A stretch of DNA of 36,568 nt from Brevundimonas sp. GTDB taxonomy: Bacteria; Pseudomonadota; Alphaproteobacteria; Caulobacterales; Caulobacteraceae. Positions 25,293 to 35,279 of this stretch are shown in pieces. The notes under the pieces were generated by a model that saw nothing but the letters and a program-made list of their open reading frames with translations, ran no database searches and had not been told where the DNA came from. The stretch covers positions 1 through 36,568 of the forward strand of contig SCVB01000113.1 in the NCBI GenBank assembly GCA_004296955.1, given 5' to 3'. The stretch's first letter is position 1. Each line of letters starts with the position of its first letter. The translations under genes were made by a program, and so were the position numbers.

Positions 25293-26384
25293 TCAGGGCG
25301 ATCGCGCGACGATCAGACCGCCCGGCAGCAGCTCGGCGCGCCCGGCCAGATCGAGCTCCAGCAGGACCGCCGCCACCGTCCCGATGGGCAGGCCCAACGC
25401 CCGCGCCAGCTCATCGCGCGGCGTCGGCGTGGGCGACAGCAGGGCGGCGACCCGTTCGATCAGGGCCGCGTCGATGTCGTCCCCGACGCCGTCGAAAGGA
25501 TTGTCCGGCCCCGGCTCGCCCAGCGTCCGCAGGGTCGAAAAGGCCCGTTCCACATCCTCCAGTCCCTCGCACAGGATCGCGCCCTGGCGCAGCAGTTCGT
25601 TCGGTCCTCGCGACCGCGGGTCCAGCGGCGAGCCCGGCACGGCGAAGACGTCGCGACCCTGTTCGCCCGCCAGCCGGGCGGTGATCAATGAGCCTGAGCG
25701 CAGCTCGGCCTCGACCACGATCACCCCGCGCGACAGGCCGGAAATGATGCGGTTGCGGCGGGGGAAGTCCTTCGCCTGGGCCCGGGCGCCCATCGGGCTC
25801 TCCGAGACGACGCAGCCCTGTTCGACGATCTGCGCATAGAGGTCGGCGTTGTCGGGCGGATAGACGTCGTCCACCCCGCCGCCGAGAACGGCGACGGTCC
25901 CGGTCGGCAAGGCCCCGGCGTGGGCGGCCCCGTCGATGCCGCGCGCCAGGCCTGACACGACCACATGGCCGGCCTCGCCCAGTTGCTGCGACAGCCCGCG
26001 CGCGATCCTCTGCCCGCCCGCCGAGGCGATCCGGGCGCCGACGACGGCGATACACGGCCGCGCCATCAGAGCCGCGTCGCCCAGGGTCCACAGCAGCGGC
26101 GGGGGTGGGTCGATGGCGGCCAGCACTTCGGGATAGTCGGGGTCGCCGAAGACGATCAGGCGGGCTCCGGCGCGCCGGCCGGACTCCAGTTCGTCCGCGA
26201 TACGCTCGACCGGGGGCAGGGCATGGCCGTGGCCGCCGCCGCGCCGGATCAGATCGGGCAGGGCCTCAAGGGCGCGTTCGGCGGTCGCAAAGCGGTCAAG
26301 CAGCTGCCGGAAGGTCACCGGACCGACCCGGTCGGTCCGCGCCAGACGCAGGCGCGCGAAACGCTCTGCGTCCGGGAGGGTCAC
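25293..26384 (-). CDS. dprA: DNA-processing protein DprA
   Basis: 363 aa. It loads RecA on incoming single-stranded DNA during transformation. An N-terminal SAM-like helical region precedes the Rossmann core: [62 protein letters not shown] and [21 protein letters not shown]. The C-terminal winged-helix domain starts at about residue 300 ([17 protein letters not shown]). GTG start at 26384, whose GTGA overlaps the plsY stop; AAGAAGG lies just upstream. Encoded in a plsY-dprA-topA line that is common in alphaproteobacteria. Confidence 0.96.
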   Translation of the reverse strand: MTLPDAERFARLRLARTDRVGPVTFRQLLDRFATAERALEALPDLIRRGGGHGHALPPVERIADELESGRRAGARLIVFGDPDYPEVLAAIDPPPPLLWTLGDAALMARPCIAVVGARIASAGGQRIARGLSQQLGEAGHVVVSGLARGIDGAAHAGALPTGTVAVLGGGVDDVYPPDNADLYAQIVEQGCVVSESPMGARAQAKDFPRRNRIISGLSRGVIVVEAELRSGSLITARLAGEQGRDVFAVPGSPLDPRSRGPNELLRQGAILCEGLEDVERAFSTLRTLGEPGPDNPFDGVGDDIDAALIERVAALLSPTPTPRDELARALGLPIGTVAAVLLELDLAGRAELLPGGLIVARSP

Positions 26385-27022
26385 CCCTTCTTCGCGCCGA
26401 TCCGGGGTTCGGCCCCCTTCAGGATGCGGGCGATGTTCTCGTGGTGGCGGATCCAGATCAGCACCGCCGTCGCCACGGCGAGCGCGACGATCGGGGCGGG
26501 CGCCGGCAGGCCCATCAGCGGCAGGGGCAGCAGGGCGAGCAGCGGGGCTGTCACCGCGGCGATCAGGGCCGCCAGCGACGACATCCGGAACAGGGCCGCC
26601 ACGATCAGCCAGACCGCGCCGGCCATCAGGCCCAGCGGCCAGGCGGCGGCCAGCAACAGGCCGAAGAAGGTCGCCACCCCCTTGCCGCCCTTGAAGCCGA
26701 GCCAGACGGGGAAGAGGTGGCCGAGGAAGGCCGAGCCGCCGGCGACGGCCGCCAGCGCGGGTACGCCCGGGAACAGGGCCTGGACGATCAGATAGGCCGC
26801 CGCGCCCTTGCCGGCGTCGAGCAGCAGGGTGGCGATGGCGAGGTCCTTGCGGCCGGTTCGCAGCACGTTGGTCGCGCCGATATTGCCCGAGCCGATGCTG
26901 CGCACGTCCTCGCCGGTCGCGAGACGCGTCAGGATCACGCCGAACGGAATCGAGCCAAGCAGGTAGCCGCCGACCGCCACAAGGGCGAGCGTCCCGAGTG
27001 CGGGGCCGACCAGATCCTGCAA
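26381..27022 (-). CDS. plsY: Glycerol-3-phosphate acyltransferase PlsY
   Basis: 213 aa multi-pass membrane enzyme that transfers the acyl group from acyl-phosphate to glycerol-3-phosphate, the first step of phospholipid synthesis. Motifs: [27 protein letters not shown] (motif 1), [17 protein letters not shown] (motif 2) and the C-terminal [19 protein letters not shown] (motif 3). TTG start at 27022: GGGGAG lies 8 nt upstream and the pyrC stop is 15 nt away. The stop overlaps the dprA GTG by 4 nt. Confidence 0.96.
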   Translation of the reverse strand: MQDLVGPALGTLALVAVGGYLLGSIPFGVILTRLATGEDVRSIGSGNIGATNVLRTGRKDLAIATLLLDAGKGAAAYLIVQALFPGVPALAAVAGGSAFLGHLFPVWLGFKGGKGVATFFGLLLAAAWPLGLMAGAVWLIVAALFRMSSLAALIAAVTAPLLALLPLPLMGLPAPAPIVALAVATAVLIWIRHHENIARILKGAEPRIGAKKG

Positions 27023-27037
27023 GTGATTCGCTCCCCT

Positions 27038-28324
27038 TTAGCGTGCGTCGTGCACGATGCGTCCGCCGACGACGGTGAGCAAGACCCGGCCCTGCAATCG
27101 CCGCCCGTCGAAGGGCGAGTTCTTCGACTTGGACTTCAGCGCGTCGGCGTCGACCACCACCGGCGCGCCGGGATCGAACAGGATCAGGTCCGCGGGCGCG
27201 CCGGTCGCCAGCACGCCGGCCTCCAGCCCGAGCAGGGTCGCCGGGCCCTGGGTCAGGGGGCGCAGGATGTCGAGCAGCTCCAGCCCGTCCTCATGATGCA
27301 GCGTCAGGGCGGCGGGCAGCAGGGTCTCCAGCCCGACCGCGCCCGGCGTCGCCTCCGCGAAGGGCCGCCGCTTGTCCTCGGCCGGGGCAGGCGCGTGGGC
27401 GCTGGTGATGGCGTCGATCAGACCGTCGCGCACCGCCTCGATCAGGGCCTGCCGGTCGCTCTCGGGCCGCAGCGGCGGGTCCAGCCGATAGAAGGTGCGG
27501 TAGTCGCCGATGTCGATCTCGTTGAAGCACAGGTGGTTGATCGACACCGAGGCGGAAACCTCGAGCCCCTTGGCCCGGGCCCGCGCCAGGGTCTCCAGCG
27601 CGCCCTCGGTCGAGATCTGGTCGACCAGGAAGCGCGCGCCGGTCTGTTCGACCAGCGCCAGATCCCGTTCCAGCTGGATGCGTTCGGCGATCGCGGGCAC
27701 GCCGGCCAGGCCCAGCCGGGTCGCCAGTTCGCCGCTGGTCGCCACCGCGCCCTCGCTCAGCCACGGATCGGCCGGCCGGCACGAGACCAGTGCGTTGAAG
27801 GCGGCCGCATAGCTCATCACCCTTTGCAGGGTGCGGGTGTTGGCGATGACCCGGTCGACATCGGTGAAATACAGGGCGCCGGCCTCGTCCATCAGACCGA
27901 TCTCGGCCATGTGGACCCCGTCGCGGGCCTTGGTCGCCGCGCCGGCCGTCCGGACGTTGACCAGCCCCAGGGCCGCGCCGCGCCGCAGGATGAAGTCGAT
28001 CATCGCCGGATCGTCGATGGCCGGGTCGGTGTCCGGCTGGATGACGATGGTGGTCACCCCGCCCGACGCCGCCGACAGGCTGGCCGACTTCAACGTCTCC
28101 CTGGGCTCGGCCCCCGGCTCGCCGGTCTTGACCCGAATGTCGATCAGGCCCGGCGACAGGCAAAGGCCGTCGGCGTCGATCGCCATGACGCCGGCCGGCG
28201 CGACCGCGCCGCCGCCATGGACGACCTCGGTGATCCGCCCGTCCTCGACCAGCACCGCGCCGGGACCGTCATAGTCCGTGGCCGGGTCCAGCAGCCGCGC
28301 ATTCAGTATGGCGATGGCGCTCAT
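27038..28324 (-). CDS. Dihydroorotase-like protein lacking metal ligands (PyrC')
   Basis: 428 aa amidohydrolase-fold protein of the PyrC/allantoinase group, with the end-strand [23 protein letters not shown] at residues 58-80. Active dihydroorotases have HxH in this place; here the two histidines are R64 and K66. The usual TDHAPH is TSAHAPAP, with the metal-binding Asp missing. It therefore probably cannot bind the zinc centre. Pseudomonas has a similar inactive PyrC' that scaffolds aspartate transcarbamoylase, and this gene overlaps pyrB by 4 nt (ATGA), which fits that role. An active dihydroorotase should be encoded elsewhere. Fold certain; inactivity inferred from residues. Confidence 0.9.
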   Translation of the reverse strand: MSAIAILNARLLDPATDYDGPGAVLVEDGRITEVVHGGGAVAPAGVMAIDADGLCLSPGLIDIRVKTGEPGAEPRETLKSASLSAASGGVTTIVIQPDTDPAIDDPAMIDFILRRGAALGLVNVRTAGAATKARDGVHMAEIGLMDEAGALYFTDVDRVIANTRTLQRVMSYAAAFNALVSCRPADPWLSEGAVATSGELATRLGLAGVPAIAERIQLERDLALVEQTGARFLVDQISTEGALETLARARAKGLEVSASVSINHLCFNEIDIGDYRTFYRLDPPLRPESDRQALIEAVRDGLIDAITSAHAPAPAEDKRRPFAEATPGAVGLETLLPAALTLHHEDGLELLDILRPLTQGPATLLGLEAGVLATGAPADLILFDPGAPVVVDADALKSKSKNSPFDGRRLQGRVLLTVVGGRIVHDAR

Positions 28325-29304
28325 GCGGCGTCTCCGTCCAGCCGCGCCGACAGGGCCGCCAGCACCGCCATCCGCGCCGCCACGCCCATCTCGACCTGAT
28401 CCTGGATCAGCGACACCGTCAGGTCGTCGGCCACGTCGGAGTCGATCTCCACCCCGCGGTTCATCGGTCCCGGGTGCATCACCTTCGCTCCGGCGTTGGC
28501 CCAGGACAGCTTCTCGCGGTCGAGGCCCCAGAAGCGGAAATATTCGCGGGTCGAGGGGATCAGCGCCCCCTCCATCCGCTCCAGCTGCAGCCGCAGCATC
28601 ATCACGACGTCGCAGCCCCTCAGCCCCTCGCGCATGTCGTGGAAGACCTCGCAGCCCCAACGGTCGGCGTCGCCGGGCACCAGGGTCGGCGGCCCGATCA
28701 GCCGGACCCGCGCCCCCATCATCGACAGCATCGACACATTCGACCGCGCCACCCGGCTGTGGGCGATGTCGCCGCAGATGGCGACCGTCAGCCCGCCCAC
28801 GTCCCCGAAGGCCCGGCGCAGGCTCAGCAGGTCCAGGAGGGCCTGGGTCGGATGCTCATGCCGCCCGTCGCCGGCGTTGACCACGGCGCAGCCGACCTTC
28901 TGCGACAGCAGGGCCGCCGCGCCCGAGGCCCCGTGCCGCACCACCAGCACGTCCGGCTTCATGGCGTTCAGCGTCGCCGCCGTATCGATAAGGGTCTCGC
29001 CCTTGGCCGTGGACGAGGTGCGCGGGCTCAGCGCCGTCACATCGGCCCCCAGCCGCTTGGCCGCGATCTCGAACGAGGCGCTGGTGCGGGTCGAGTTCTC
29101 GAAGAACAGGTTCATCACCGTGCGCCCGCGCATCAGGTCGAGCGACTTGGAAGACTGGCGATTGAAGTCGACGAAGGCGTCGGCCAGATCCAGCAGCGGC
29201 GGCGTCGTGGCGGCGTTCAGATCGCCTGCGGACAGGAAATGGCTGCGCGGGAACGGCGCCAGCCGCTCGAGAATCATATCGGTGAGGGCGGCGGGCTGGC
29301 TCAT
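28321..29304 (-). CDS. pyrB: Aspartate carbamoyltransferase catalytic subunit
   Basis: 327 aa. It forms carbamoyl-aspartate in pyrimidine synthesis. Carbamoyl-phosphate site [13 protein letters not shown] (STRT), then [12 protein letters not shown] and the aspartate-site region MLRLQLERM, and [12 protein letters not shown] near the C-terminus. No regulatory PyrI is seen nearby; instead the inactive PyrC' overlaps its stop codon, as in the Pseudomonas-type PyrB-PyrC' dodecamer. ATG start with weak Shine-Dalgarno. It follows the AEC transporter by 62 nt in the same direction. Confidence 0.97.
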   Translation of the reverse strand: MSQPAALTDMILERLAPFPRSHFLSAGDLNAATTPPLLDLADAFVDFNRQSSKSLDLMRGRTVMNLFFENSTRTSASFEIAAKRLGADVTALSPRTSSTAKGETLIDTAATLNAMKPDVLVVRHGASGAAALLSQKVGCAVVNAGDGRHEHPTQALLDLLSLRRAFGDVGGLTVAICGDIAHSRVARSNVSMLSMMGARVRLIGPPTLVPGDADRWGCEVFHDMREGLRGCDVVMMLRLQLERMEGALIPSTREYFRFWGLDREKLSWANAGAKVMHPGPMNRGVEIDSDVADDLTVSLIQDQVEMGVAARMAVLAALSARLDGDAA

Positions 29305-29366
29305 CGAGGCCCGCCTATAGGGCCGTGCGCGGCCGAACGGAAGCCGCCCATGTTCAGATCCTGTGC

Positions 29367-30287
29367 TCAGATATAGCCAAAGGTCGCCAGCAGGATCGGG
29401 ATGGTGAAGGCGCTCGCCACCGTGGTCAGGGCCACGACCCCCGCCATCAGCGGCGCGTCGCCCCCCATCTGGCGGGCCATGACATAGGAGGCGGCCGCCC
29501 CGGGCGACGCCCCGGCCAGCAGGGCCAGCCCTTGCGCCATCCGGTCCCCGCCGAGAGATCCGGCCAGCCAGTACATGCCCACCGGCAGGACGATCAGCTT
29601 GATCGCCGTCACCGTCAGCATCAGCACGGGCCGCGATACGGCATAACGGAAACTCAGCCCCGCCCCGGCGGTGATCAGCCCCAGGGCGATGGCGCCGGGC
29701 CCCATCAGGTCGAAGGTCGCCATCACCAGCGCTGGCCGGGGCGCGCCCGACAGATTCAGCGCCGCCCCGATGCCGCAGGCCCAGATGATCGGATTTCTCA
29801 GCAGTGACGACAGGGCCAGTCGCCAGCCGCCGCCCTGACCCGCGCCCCAGCGCGCCAGCACCAGCACGCAGACTACGTTCAGCGCCGGCGCCAACACCCC
29901 GAAGGCCACGGCCGCGACCCCGAGGCCCGCGGGCCCGAACAGGGCGCCGGCGACCGGCAGGAAGACGAAGCCGTTCCAGCGGATCACGCCCTGGAAGACG
30001 CTGGTGAAGGCCGGATCGGTGATCTGCAGCAGCGGCTTGGCCAGGACGGTCAACAGCGCCACCGTCAGGGCCACCGCCACCGTCGCCATGGCCACGGGTC
30101 CCGCCGCCCCGCCGGCGAAGTCCGCCCGCCAGACGGCGGGGATCAGGAAGGCCGGATAGAAGGCGAAATAGGTCAGCCGCTCGACCGCCCGCCAGCCGTC
30201 GTCGTCGAGGAAGGCGCGCTTCTTCAGTCCCCAGCCCAGCGCGATCATGGCGAAGACCGGCACGACGCCGGTGAGCAGGGCGTTCAT
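29367..30287 (-). CDS. AEC family transporter (auxin efflux carrier fold)
   Basis: 306 aa with about ten predicted transmembrane helices. Begins [23 protein letters not shown], the typical first helix. The middle contains [19 protein letters not shown] (family R-x-N block), and the C-terminal half [16 protein letters not shown] and [14 protein letters not shown] (the conserved T-x-x-S-x-x-T-x-P block). Substrates of bacterial AEC members are mostly dicarboxylates or unknown; nothing here identifies one. The ATG overlaps the ruvX stop by 4 nt (ATGA), so it is translated with ruvX. Confidence 0.9.
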   Translation of the reverse strand: MNALLTGVVPVFAMIALGWGLKKRAFLDDDGWRAVERLTYFAFYPAFLIPAVWRADFAGGAAGPVAMATVAVALTVALLTVLAKPLLQITDPAFTSVFQGVIRWNGFVFLPVAGALFGPAGLGVAAVAFGVLAPALNVVCVLVLARWGAGQGGGWRLALSSLLRNPIIWACGIGAALNLSGAPRPALVMATFDLMGPGAIALGLITAGAGLSFRYAVSRPVLMLTVTAIKLIVLPVGMYWLAGSLGGDRMAQGLALLAGASPGAAASYVMARQMGGDAPLMAGVVALTTVASAFTIPILLATFGYI

Positions 30288-30748
30288 GCCCTCAACCGGT
30301 CCAGCGCGCCCTGCAGGATCCAGGCGGCGGCAGTGCGGTCGACCACGTTGGCGCGGCGCTTGCGGTTCAGGTCCAGCTCCCCGATCAGGAACCGCTCCAC
30401 CGCGCTGGTCGACAGCCGCTCGTCCTGGAAGGCGCAGGGCACGGCGCGGATGCGCTGCAGATTGCGGGCGAAGGCCCGGCACGACTGCGCCCGCGGCCCC
30501 TCGGAGCCGTCCATGTTCAGCGGCAGGCCGATCACCAGCCCCGAGGCGCCGCGCCCGTCCATCAATTTGAGTACGGCGTTGGCGTCGTCGGTGAATTTCG
30601 TCTTGCGCACCAGCGACAGCGGGCTGGCGATCATCCGGGTGGTGTCCGAGACCGCCACGCCGATGGTCTTCTCGCCGAGATCCAGCCCCAGCCACGGCGT
30701 GCCGGGGGGCGTCGAGGCGGCGAGGTCTTCGAGCGTCAGAACTGTCAC
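30284..30748 (-). CDS. ruvX: Holliday junction resolvase-like RuvX/YqgF
   Basis: 154 aa RNase H-like nuclease (YqgF), implicated in 16S/23S rRNA maturation and possibly junction resolution. Acidic residues in the right places: Asp in [17 protein letters not shown], Glu in [13 protein letters not shown], and Asp in [14 protein letters not shown] start at 30748 is the only sensible one; the frame stays open upstream as a shadow. There is no Shine-Dalgarno; a TTGACA (30783-30778 on this strand) with TACCGC 17 nt on would put transcription at about the GTG, so the mRNA may be leaderless. Divergent from the lipoprotein at 30821. Confidence 0.92.
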   Translation of the reverse strand: MTVLTLEDLAASTPPGTPWLGLDLGEKTIGVAVSDTTRMIASPLSLVRKTKFTDDANAVLKLMDGRGASGLVIGLPLNMDGSEGPRAQSCRAFARNLQRIRAVPCAFQDERLSTSAVERFLIGELDLNRKRRANVVDRTAAAWILQGALDRLRA

Positions 30749-30754
30749 GGTCTG

Positions 30755-30783
30755 GCGGTAGGACTGGCGAGCCCCCCTGTCAA
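30755..30783 (-). promoter_or_regulatory. Possible ruvX promoter
   Basis: On the minus strand TTGACA (30783-30778), a 17-nt spacer, then TACCGC (30760-30755). The expected start is near 30748, the ruvX GTG itself. The -10 is a poor match, so this is tentative. Confidence 0.35.
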
Positions 30784-30820
30784 AGTGCAAGGTGGGCGAT
30801 CGTTGATGGGGGAACATCCG

Positions 30821-31339
30821 ATGAAGCCAGTCACCTTCCTTGTCGCCCTGCTGGGGCTGACCGCCTGCGACGCCCAGGTCGAGAGCCGCAAAGCCGCCGT
30901 GCCCACCGAACAGGCCGCCCCGGCGCCCGCCGCTCCCCTGACCGCCGCCGGCCCGGCCGCGGTCGTCCAGCCCGACGCCGACCCGAATCAGCAATGGGCC
31001 GCCTCGGTGGTCAGCGTCGATCCGCTCAAGGCCCAGGGCGACCGGACCGTCAAACTGTTCGGCACGGCCGGCGGCGATCCGGCCATGAACGGCCTCTACA
31101 CCCACGTCGCCTTCTTCGATTCCCCGGCCGAGGGCTGGCGCGTGTTCCGGATCGGCGACGTCCTCGACTACCGGGTCCTGTCGGAGGCCCCGGGCCGGGT
31201 CGATCTGGAGATCGACGAGAGCGTCATGAACGAGGCTTCGGGCGAGATCGGCAGCCGCACCCGGCGCATCATCGTCGGCTGGGCGGCGGCGGCGGACGGC
31301 TCCGTCCCGGCGACGGTGACGGTCACCCCGGCGCAATAG
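30821..31339 (+). CDS. Hypothetical lipoprotein
   Basis: 172 aa. Signal MKPVTFLVALLGLTACD with the lipobox Cys at residue 16; the residue after Cys is Asp, which in E. coli keeps lipoproteins in the inner membrane. A Pro/Ala linker (to about 50) precedes a beta-rich domain: VKLFGTAGGDPAMNGLYTHVAFFD, WRVFRIGDVLDYRVL, VDLEIDES, RRIIVGWA. No motif I can assign. ATG 30821 with a GGGGGA site upstream; in-frame ATG 30806 is less well placed. Divergent from ruvX and separated from gatC by a hairpin. Confidence 0.75.
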   Translation: MKPVTFLVALLGLTACDAQVESRKAAVPTEQAAPAPAAPLTAAGPAAVVQPDADPNQQWAASVVSVDPLKAQGDRTVKLFGTAGGDPAMNGLYTHVAFFDSPAEGWRVFRIGDVLDYRVLSEAPGRVDLEIDESVMNEASGEIGSRTRRIIVGWAAAADGSVPATVTVTPAQ

Positions 31340-31374
31340 CGGCGAAAACGTCAGAATCCTTGTGAAACCGGGGC

Positions 31375-31394
31375 CGGGCGGCTAATCCCGCCCG
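31375..31394 (+). terminator. Hairpin between lipoprotein gene and gatC
   Basis: Perfect 7-bp stem CGGGCGG-CTAATC-CCGCCCG, followed by a T-enriched TTCTGGTTT. It could end the lipoprotein transcript or be part of the gatC leader. It is the most intrinsic-terminator-like of the hairpins in this window, but the T run is broken. Confidence 0.45.
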
Positions 31395-31420
31395 TTCTGG
31401 TTTCGCATTTGGAGGGCCGC

Positions 31421-31708
31421 ATGGCCATCGACGCCGCGACCGTGCGCCGGGTGGCGCATCTCGCCCGCATCAAGACCCCTGAGGACCGGCTCGAGCCCCT
31501 GGCGGCCGAGCTGAACGGCATCCTCGCCTGGATCGAACAGCTCAACGAGGTCGACGTCGCCGGCGTCGAGCCGATGACCTCCAACGTCGCCCAGCCCATG
31601 CGCCTGCGCGACGACGTGGTCACCGACGGGAACAAGGTCGCCGACGTCCTCTCCAACGCCCCGAAGTCCGCCGACGGCTTCTTCGTCGTGCCCAAGGTGG
31701 TCGAGTAG
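31421..31708 (+). CDS. gatC: Asp-tRNA(Asn)/Glu-tRNA(Gln) amidotransferase subunit C
   Basis: 95 aa. Small stabilising subunit of the GatCAB complex, which converts mischarged Glu-tRNA(Gln) (and Asp-tRNA(Asn)) to the amidated form. Typical opening [28 protein letters not shown], then VAGVEPMT and the ending [17 protein letters not shown] 31421 with GGAGG 5 nt upstream. Followed by gatA one base after the stop. Confidence 0.96.
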   Translation: MAIDAATVRRVAHLARIKTPEDRLEPLAAELNGILAWIEQLNEVDVAGVEPMTSNVAQPMRLRDDVVTDGNKVADVLSNAPKSADGFFVVPKVVE

Positions 31709-31709
31709 G

Positions 31710-33188
31710 ATGTCTGATCTAACCCGCCTCACCCTCAGGGCCGCCCTCGACGGCCTCAAGGCCCGCGAATTCTCGTCCGAGGAGATCACGAAAGCCTTCG
31801 TCGCCAATATCGACGCCGCCAATCCGCGCCTCAACGCCTATGTCGTCCAGACCACGGACAAGGCCCTCGCCATGGCCCGCGCCTCCGACGCCAAACTGGC
31901 GAAGGGGGAGGGCGGCGCCCTCGAAGGCGCGCCGCTGGGGATCAAGGACCTGTTCTGCACCGACGGCGTCCAGACCACCGCCGGCTCCAACATGCTGCGC
32001 GGCTTCGTCCCGCCCTATGAGTCCACCGTCACCTCCAACCTGTGGCGCGACGGTGCGGTCATGCTGGGCAAGCTCAACATGGACGAGTTCGCCATGGGCT
32101 CGTCCAACGAGACCAGCGCCTTCGGCCCCGTCGTCAACCCGTGGAAGTCAGCGACTTCCAACGCCGACCTGACCCCGGGCGGCAGCTCCGGCGGCTCGGC
32201 CTCGGCCGTCGCCGGCGACCTCTGCCTGGCCGCCACCGCCTCGGACACCGGCGGCTCGATCCGCCAGCCCGCCGCCTTCACCGGCACCGTCGGGATCAAG
32301 CCCACCTACGGCCGCGCCAGCCGCTTCGGCATGGTCGCCTTCGCCAGTTCGCTGGACCAGGCCGGTCCGATCACCAAGACGGTCGAGGACGCCGCCATCC
32401 TGCTGCGCTCGATGTGCTCGTATGATCCGAAGGACGCGACCAGCCTCGACGTCGAGACGCCGGACTGGACCCAATCCCTCGGCCAGTCGGTCAAGGGCCT
32501 GCGCATCGGCGTGCCGAAGGAATACGTCGTCGACGGCATGCCGGCCGAGATCCAGGCGCTGTGGGACCAGGGCATCGCATGGCTCAAGGCCGCCGGCTGC
32601 GAGATCGTGCCGATCAGCCTGCCGCACACCAAATACGCCCTGCCGGCCTATTACATCATCGCCCCCGCCGAGGCCTCGTCCAACCTGGCCCGCTACGACG
32701 GCATGCGTTTCGGCCACCGCGCCGAGGGGACGACCTCGCTGACCGACCTCTACGAGACCAGCCGCGCCGAGGGCTTCGGCAAGGAGGTCCAGCGCCGCCT
32801 GACCATCGGGGCCTATGTCCTGTCGGCCGGATTCTACGACGCCTACTACGTCCGCGCCCTCAAGGTCCGCCGCCGCATCGCCATGGATTTCGACGCCGTC
32901 TGGGACAAGGTCGACGCCATCCTGACGCCCTCGACCCCCTCGGCCGCGTTTGCCCTGGGCGACAAGCAGATCGACCCGCTGCAGATGTATCTGAACGACA
33001 TCTTCACCGTCACCGCCAACCTCGCCGGCCTGCCGGGGATCTCCGTCCCCGCCGGCCTCGACAAGGGCGGCCTGCCGCTGGGCCTCCAGGTCATCGGCAA
33101 GGCGCTGGACGAGGCGACCGTGTTCCAGGTCGCCAGCGCCCTGGAGGATGCGGCCGGGTTTGTCGCCAGGCCCGAGAAGTGGTGGTGA
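31710..33188 (+). CDS. gatA: Asp-tRNA(Asn)/Glu-tRNA(Gln) amidotransferase subunit A
   Basis: 492 aa amidase-signature glutaminase that releases ammonia for GatB. The Ser-cisSer-Lys triad is complete: K79 (LGIKDLF), S159 (TPGGSSGGS) and nucleophile S183 ([10 protein letters not shown]), with the same S-S spacing as other GatA. ATG at 31710, one nt after gatC. The stop overlaps the GTG of the small membrane protein (GTGA), so gatC-gatA-orf-gatB are all coupled. Confidence 0.97.
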   Translation: MSDLTRLTLRAALDGLKAREFSSEEITKAFVANIDAANPRLNAYVVQTTDKALAMARASDAKLAKGEGGALEGAPLGIKDLFCTDGVQTTAGSNMLRGFVPPYESTVTSNLWRDGAVMLGKLNMDEFAMGSSNETSAFGPVVNPWKSATSNADLTPGGSSGGSASAVAGDLCLAATASDTGGSIRQPAAFTGTVGIKPTYGRASRFGMVAFASSLDQAGPITKTVEDAAILLRSMCSYDPKDATSLDVETPDWTQSLGQSVKGLRIGVPKEYVVDGMPAEIQALWDQGIAWLKAAGCEIVPISLPHTKYALPAYYIIAPAEASSNLARYDGMRFGHRAEGTTSLTDLYETSRAEGFGKEVQRRLTIGAYVLSAGFYDAYYVRALKVRRRIAMDFDAVWDKVDAILTPSTPSAAFALGDKQIDPLQMYLNDIFTVTANLAGLPGISVPAGLDKGGLPLGLQVIGKALDEATVFQVASALEDAAGFVARPEKWW

Positions 33189-33460
33189 CGCCGAGGCTCC
33201 TGAGCAAGACGTTCGTGGTGATCTACTGGATCGCCCTGCCGCTCTTCGGCCTCATCGCCGTCGGCGGAGCTCTCGGAGCAGGGTTCGCCGATCCGCCCGT
33301 CGCGTCGCTCTGGACGGCCCCCGCCCTCGGCGCCGGGATATCTGCCCTGATCATCTGGCGACTTGTCCTGCATCATCGCGCGCTTGCGGCGACCCGCCAG
33401 ATCACCGACGCGGACCTCGAACTTTTCTCTGACGCTCAAGAGAGCGAGAAGACCAAATGA
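33185..33460 (+). CDS. Small two-helix membrane protein between gatA and gatB
   Basis: 91 aa, unrecognised. Two hydrophobic helices (about residues 8-32 and 41-62), a short loop ([10 protein letters not shown]) and a charged C-terminal tail ending ESEKTK. GTG 33185 chosen because its GTGA overlaps the gatA stop; two further GTG codons just upstream (33179, 33182) are in frame. The end overlaps the gatB ATG by 4 nt (ATGA). It is therefore translated with the amidotransferase subunits, but nothing ties it to that enzyme by sequence. Confidence 0.75.
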   Translation: MTPRLLSKTFVVIYWIALPLFGLIAVGGALGAGFADPPVASLWTAPALGAGISALIIWRLVLHHRALAATRQITDADLELFSDAQESEKTK

Positions 33461-34953
33461 CCGAAGTGAACACCAAACTCATTCAGGGCCGCACCGGCCC
33501 TTGGGAAATCGTCATGGGGCTGGAGATCCACGCCCAGGTGGCCTCGAAGGCCAAGCTGTTCTCGGGCGCCGCCGTCGGCTTCGGCGCGGGTCCGAACGAG
33601 CAGGTCTCGCTGGTCGACGCCGGCTTCCCCGGCATGCTGCCGACCCTGAACAAATACTGCGTCGAACAGGCCGTCCGCACCGGCCTCGGCCTCAATGCGC
33701 AGATCAACAAACGCAGCCAGTTCGACCGCAAGAACTATTTCTATCCCGACCTGCCGACCGGCTATCAGATCAGCCAGCTCTACTTCCCCATCGTCGGCGA
33801 GGGCGTCGTCGAGGTCGAGGCCGAGGACGGCTCCTTCTTCAACGTCGGCATCGAACGCCTGCATCTGGAACAGGACGCGGGCAAGCTGATCCACGACCTG
33901 TCGCCGACCGAGAGCTATGTCGACTTGAACCGCGCCGGCACGGCCCTGATGGAGATCGTCTCCCGGCCGGACATCCGCTCGCCGGAAGAGGCGGTCGCCT
34001 ACGTCAAGAAGATCCGCACCATCCTGATCTATCTCGGCACCTGCGACGGCGACATGGAGAAGGGCAATCTGCGCGCCGACGTCAACGTCTCGGTCTGCCG
34101 CGAGGGCCAGTACGCCAAGTACAAGGCGACCGGCGACTTCAGCCATCTGGGCACGCGCTGCGAGATCAAGAACGTCAACTCGTTCCGCTTCATCTCCCAG
34201 GCCATCAACTACGAGGCCCGGCGCCAGATCGAGATCCTTGAGGACGGCGGCAAGATCGATCAGGAGACCCGCCTCTACGACGCCACGGCCGGCGAGACCC
34301 GCTCGATGCGCTCCAAGGAAGAGGCGATGGACTATCGCTACTTCCCCGACCCCGACCTGCTTCCGCTGGAGCTGGAACAGGCCTGGATCGACGACATCAA
34401 GGCCGGTCTGCCGGAACTGCCCGACGCCAAGCGCCGCCGGCTGATGGCCGACTACGGCCTGTCGCAATACGACGCCGTGGTGCTGATCTCGGAACAGGCC
34501 AAGGCCGACTATTTCGAAGCGGCGGCCAAAGGCAGGGATGCAAAGCTGGTGTCCAATTGGGTCACCAACGAGCTGTCGGCCCGCCTCGCGGCGGACAACC
34601 TCGACTTCGACCAGAGCCCGGTCCCGGCCGCCCACCTCGCCCAGCTGGTCGAGCTGATCGAGACCAACGTCATCTCGTCGAAGATCGCCAAGGAGGTCTT
34701 CGACCACGTCTGGAACGGCGAAGGCTCCCCCGCCGAGGTCGTCGAAAAGCACGGCCTCAAACAGGTCACCGACACCGGCGCGATCGAGAAGGCCATCGAC
34801 GACATCATCGCCGCCAACCCCGACAAGGCCGCCGCCGTCGCCGAAAAGCCCCAGGCCCTCGGCTGGTTCGTCGGCCAGGTCATGAAGGCCACCGGCGGCA
34901 AGGCCAACCCCGCCGCGGTGAACGACATCCTGAAGGCCAAGCTGGGGCTGTAG
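33457..34953 (+). CDS. gatB: Asp-tRNA(Asn)/Glu-tRNA(Gln) amidotransferase subunit B
   Basis: 498 aa. Kinase-like domain that activates the tRNA-bound glutamate/aspartate. MGLEIHAQV (start of the domain), [43 protein letters not shown] and [13 protein letters not shown] are standard. The C-terminal YqeY-like tRNA-binding domain begins around residue 350 and ends [18 protein letters not shown] 33457 overlaps the small membrane protein stop. Last gene of the gat operon; a repeat-like hairpin region follows. Confidence 0.97.
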   Translation: MTEVNTKLIQGRTGPWEIVMGLEIHAQVASKAKLFSGAAVGFGAGPNEQVSLVDAGFPGMLPTLNKYCVEQAVRTGLGLNAQINKRSQFDRKNYFYPDLPTGYQISQLYFPIVGEGVVEVEAEDGSFFNVGIERLHLEQDAGKLIHDLSPTESYVDLNRAGTALMEIVSRPDIRSPEEAVAYVKKIRTILIYLGTCDGDMEKGNLRADVNVSVCREGQYAKYKATGDFSHLGTRCEIKNVNSFRFISQAINYEARRQIEILEDGGKIDQETRLYDATAGETRSMRSKEEAMDYRYFPDPDLLPLELEQAWIDDIKAGLPELPDAKRRRLMADYGLSQYDAVVLISEQAKADYFEAAAKGRDAKLVSNWVTNELSARLAADNLDFDQSPVPAAHLAQLVELIETNVISSKIAKEVFDHVWNGEGSPAEVVEKHGLKQVTDTGAIEKAIDDIIAANPDKAAAVAEKPQALGWFVGQVMKATGGKANPAAVNDILKAKLGL

Positions 34954-34954
34954 G

Positions 34955-35040
34955 TCTCCTCGCCACGCAGTGGGGAGGGGGACCATCCGCAGGCGAAGGA
35001 GGGTGGAGGGTGCGGCCGCGCCAACCCCTCCACCGCGGCG
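34955..35040. repeat. REP-like compound palindromic element after gatB
   Basis: Starts 2 bp after the gatB stop. Hairpin 1: CCTCGCCAC (34958-34966)/GTGGGGAGG (34970-34978) with one mismatch. Hairpin 2: GGTGGAGGG (35002-35010)/CCCTCCACC (35026-35034), perfect, around a GCGGCCGC palindrome. The mix of GGGGAGGGGGACC and GGTGGAGGG blocks is like dispersed intergenic repeats I recall from Caulobacterales; copy number must be checked in the genome. It could also terminate the gat operon. Confidence 0.6.
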
Positions 35041-35279
35041 CGAAGGCCGTCTTCTGCCGATCGGCGGCCATATCGGCTCCGTGATCATGGCGCGCCGCCA
35101 GCGTAACCTCCACCATCCGCCCCGTGCTGACGCAGGACAGGTCCGGGGCTCGGAAGTCGGTCCAGGATCCGTTTTCCGGCACCGTGCAGGGACCGGATCC
35201 GACCCGTTGCCGACATCCAGCCAAGGCGTCCGGGAGCCCGCATATGATTGTTGGCGGACTTCGAGGCGCGCCCGATTGC
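35041..35279. other. Gene-free stretch with an extended inverted repeat
   Basis: Together with the repeat before it this is part of a 391-bp gap. I see no supportable gene; an 84-codon minus-strand ORF here has no recognisable features. There is a long inverted repeat, GGTC..GGATCCG (35159-35171) against CGGATCC-GACC (35194-35204), 11 pairs with a 2-nt bulge. It could be a small RNA or regulatory structure. Confidence 0.4.

Noticed and set aside
23385-25691. 768-codon + strand open frame over topA and dprA
   Set aside because: Antisense shadow; no recognisable domain and it contradicts the complete topA.
27038-28324. Active dihydroorotase
   Set aside because: Both metal-ligand motifs are lost, so I annotate it as a probable non-catalytic homologue.
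26105-28399. 764-codon + strand open frame over dprA, plsY and pyrC'
   Set aside because: Antisense shadow, Arg/Gly/Gln-rich translation typical of reversed GC-rich coding DNA.
33436-35088. 550-codon minus-strand open frame over gatB
   Set aside because: Antisense shadow of gatB; no motif.
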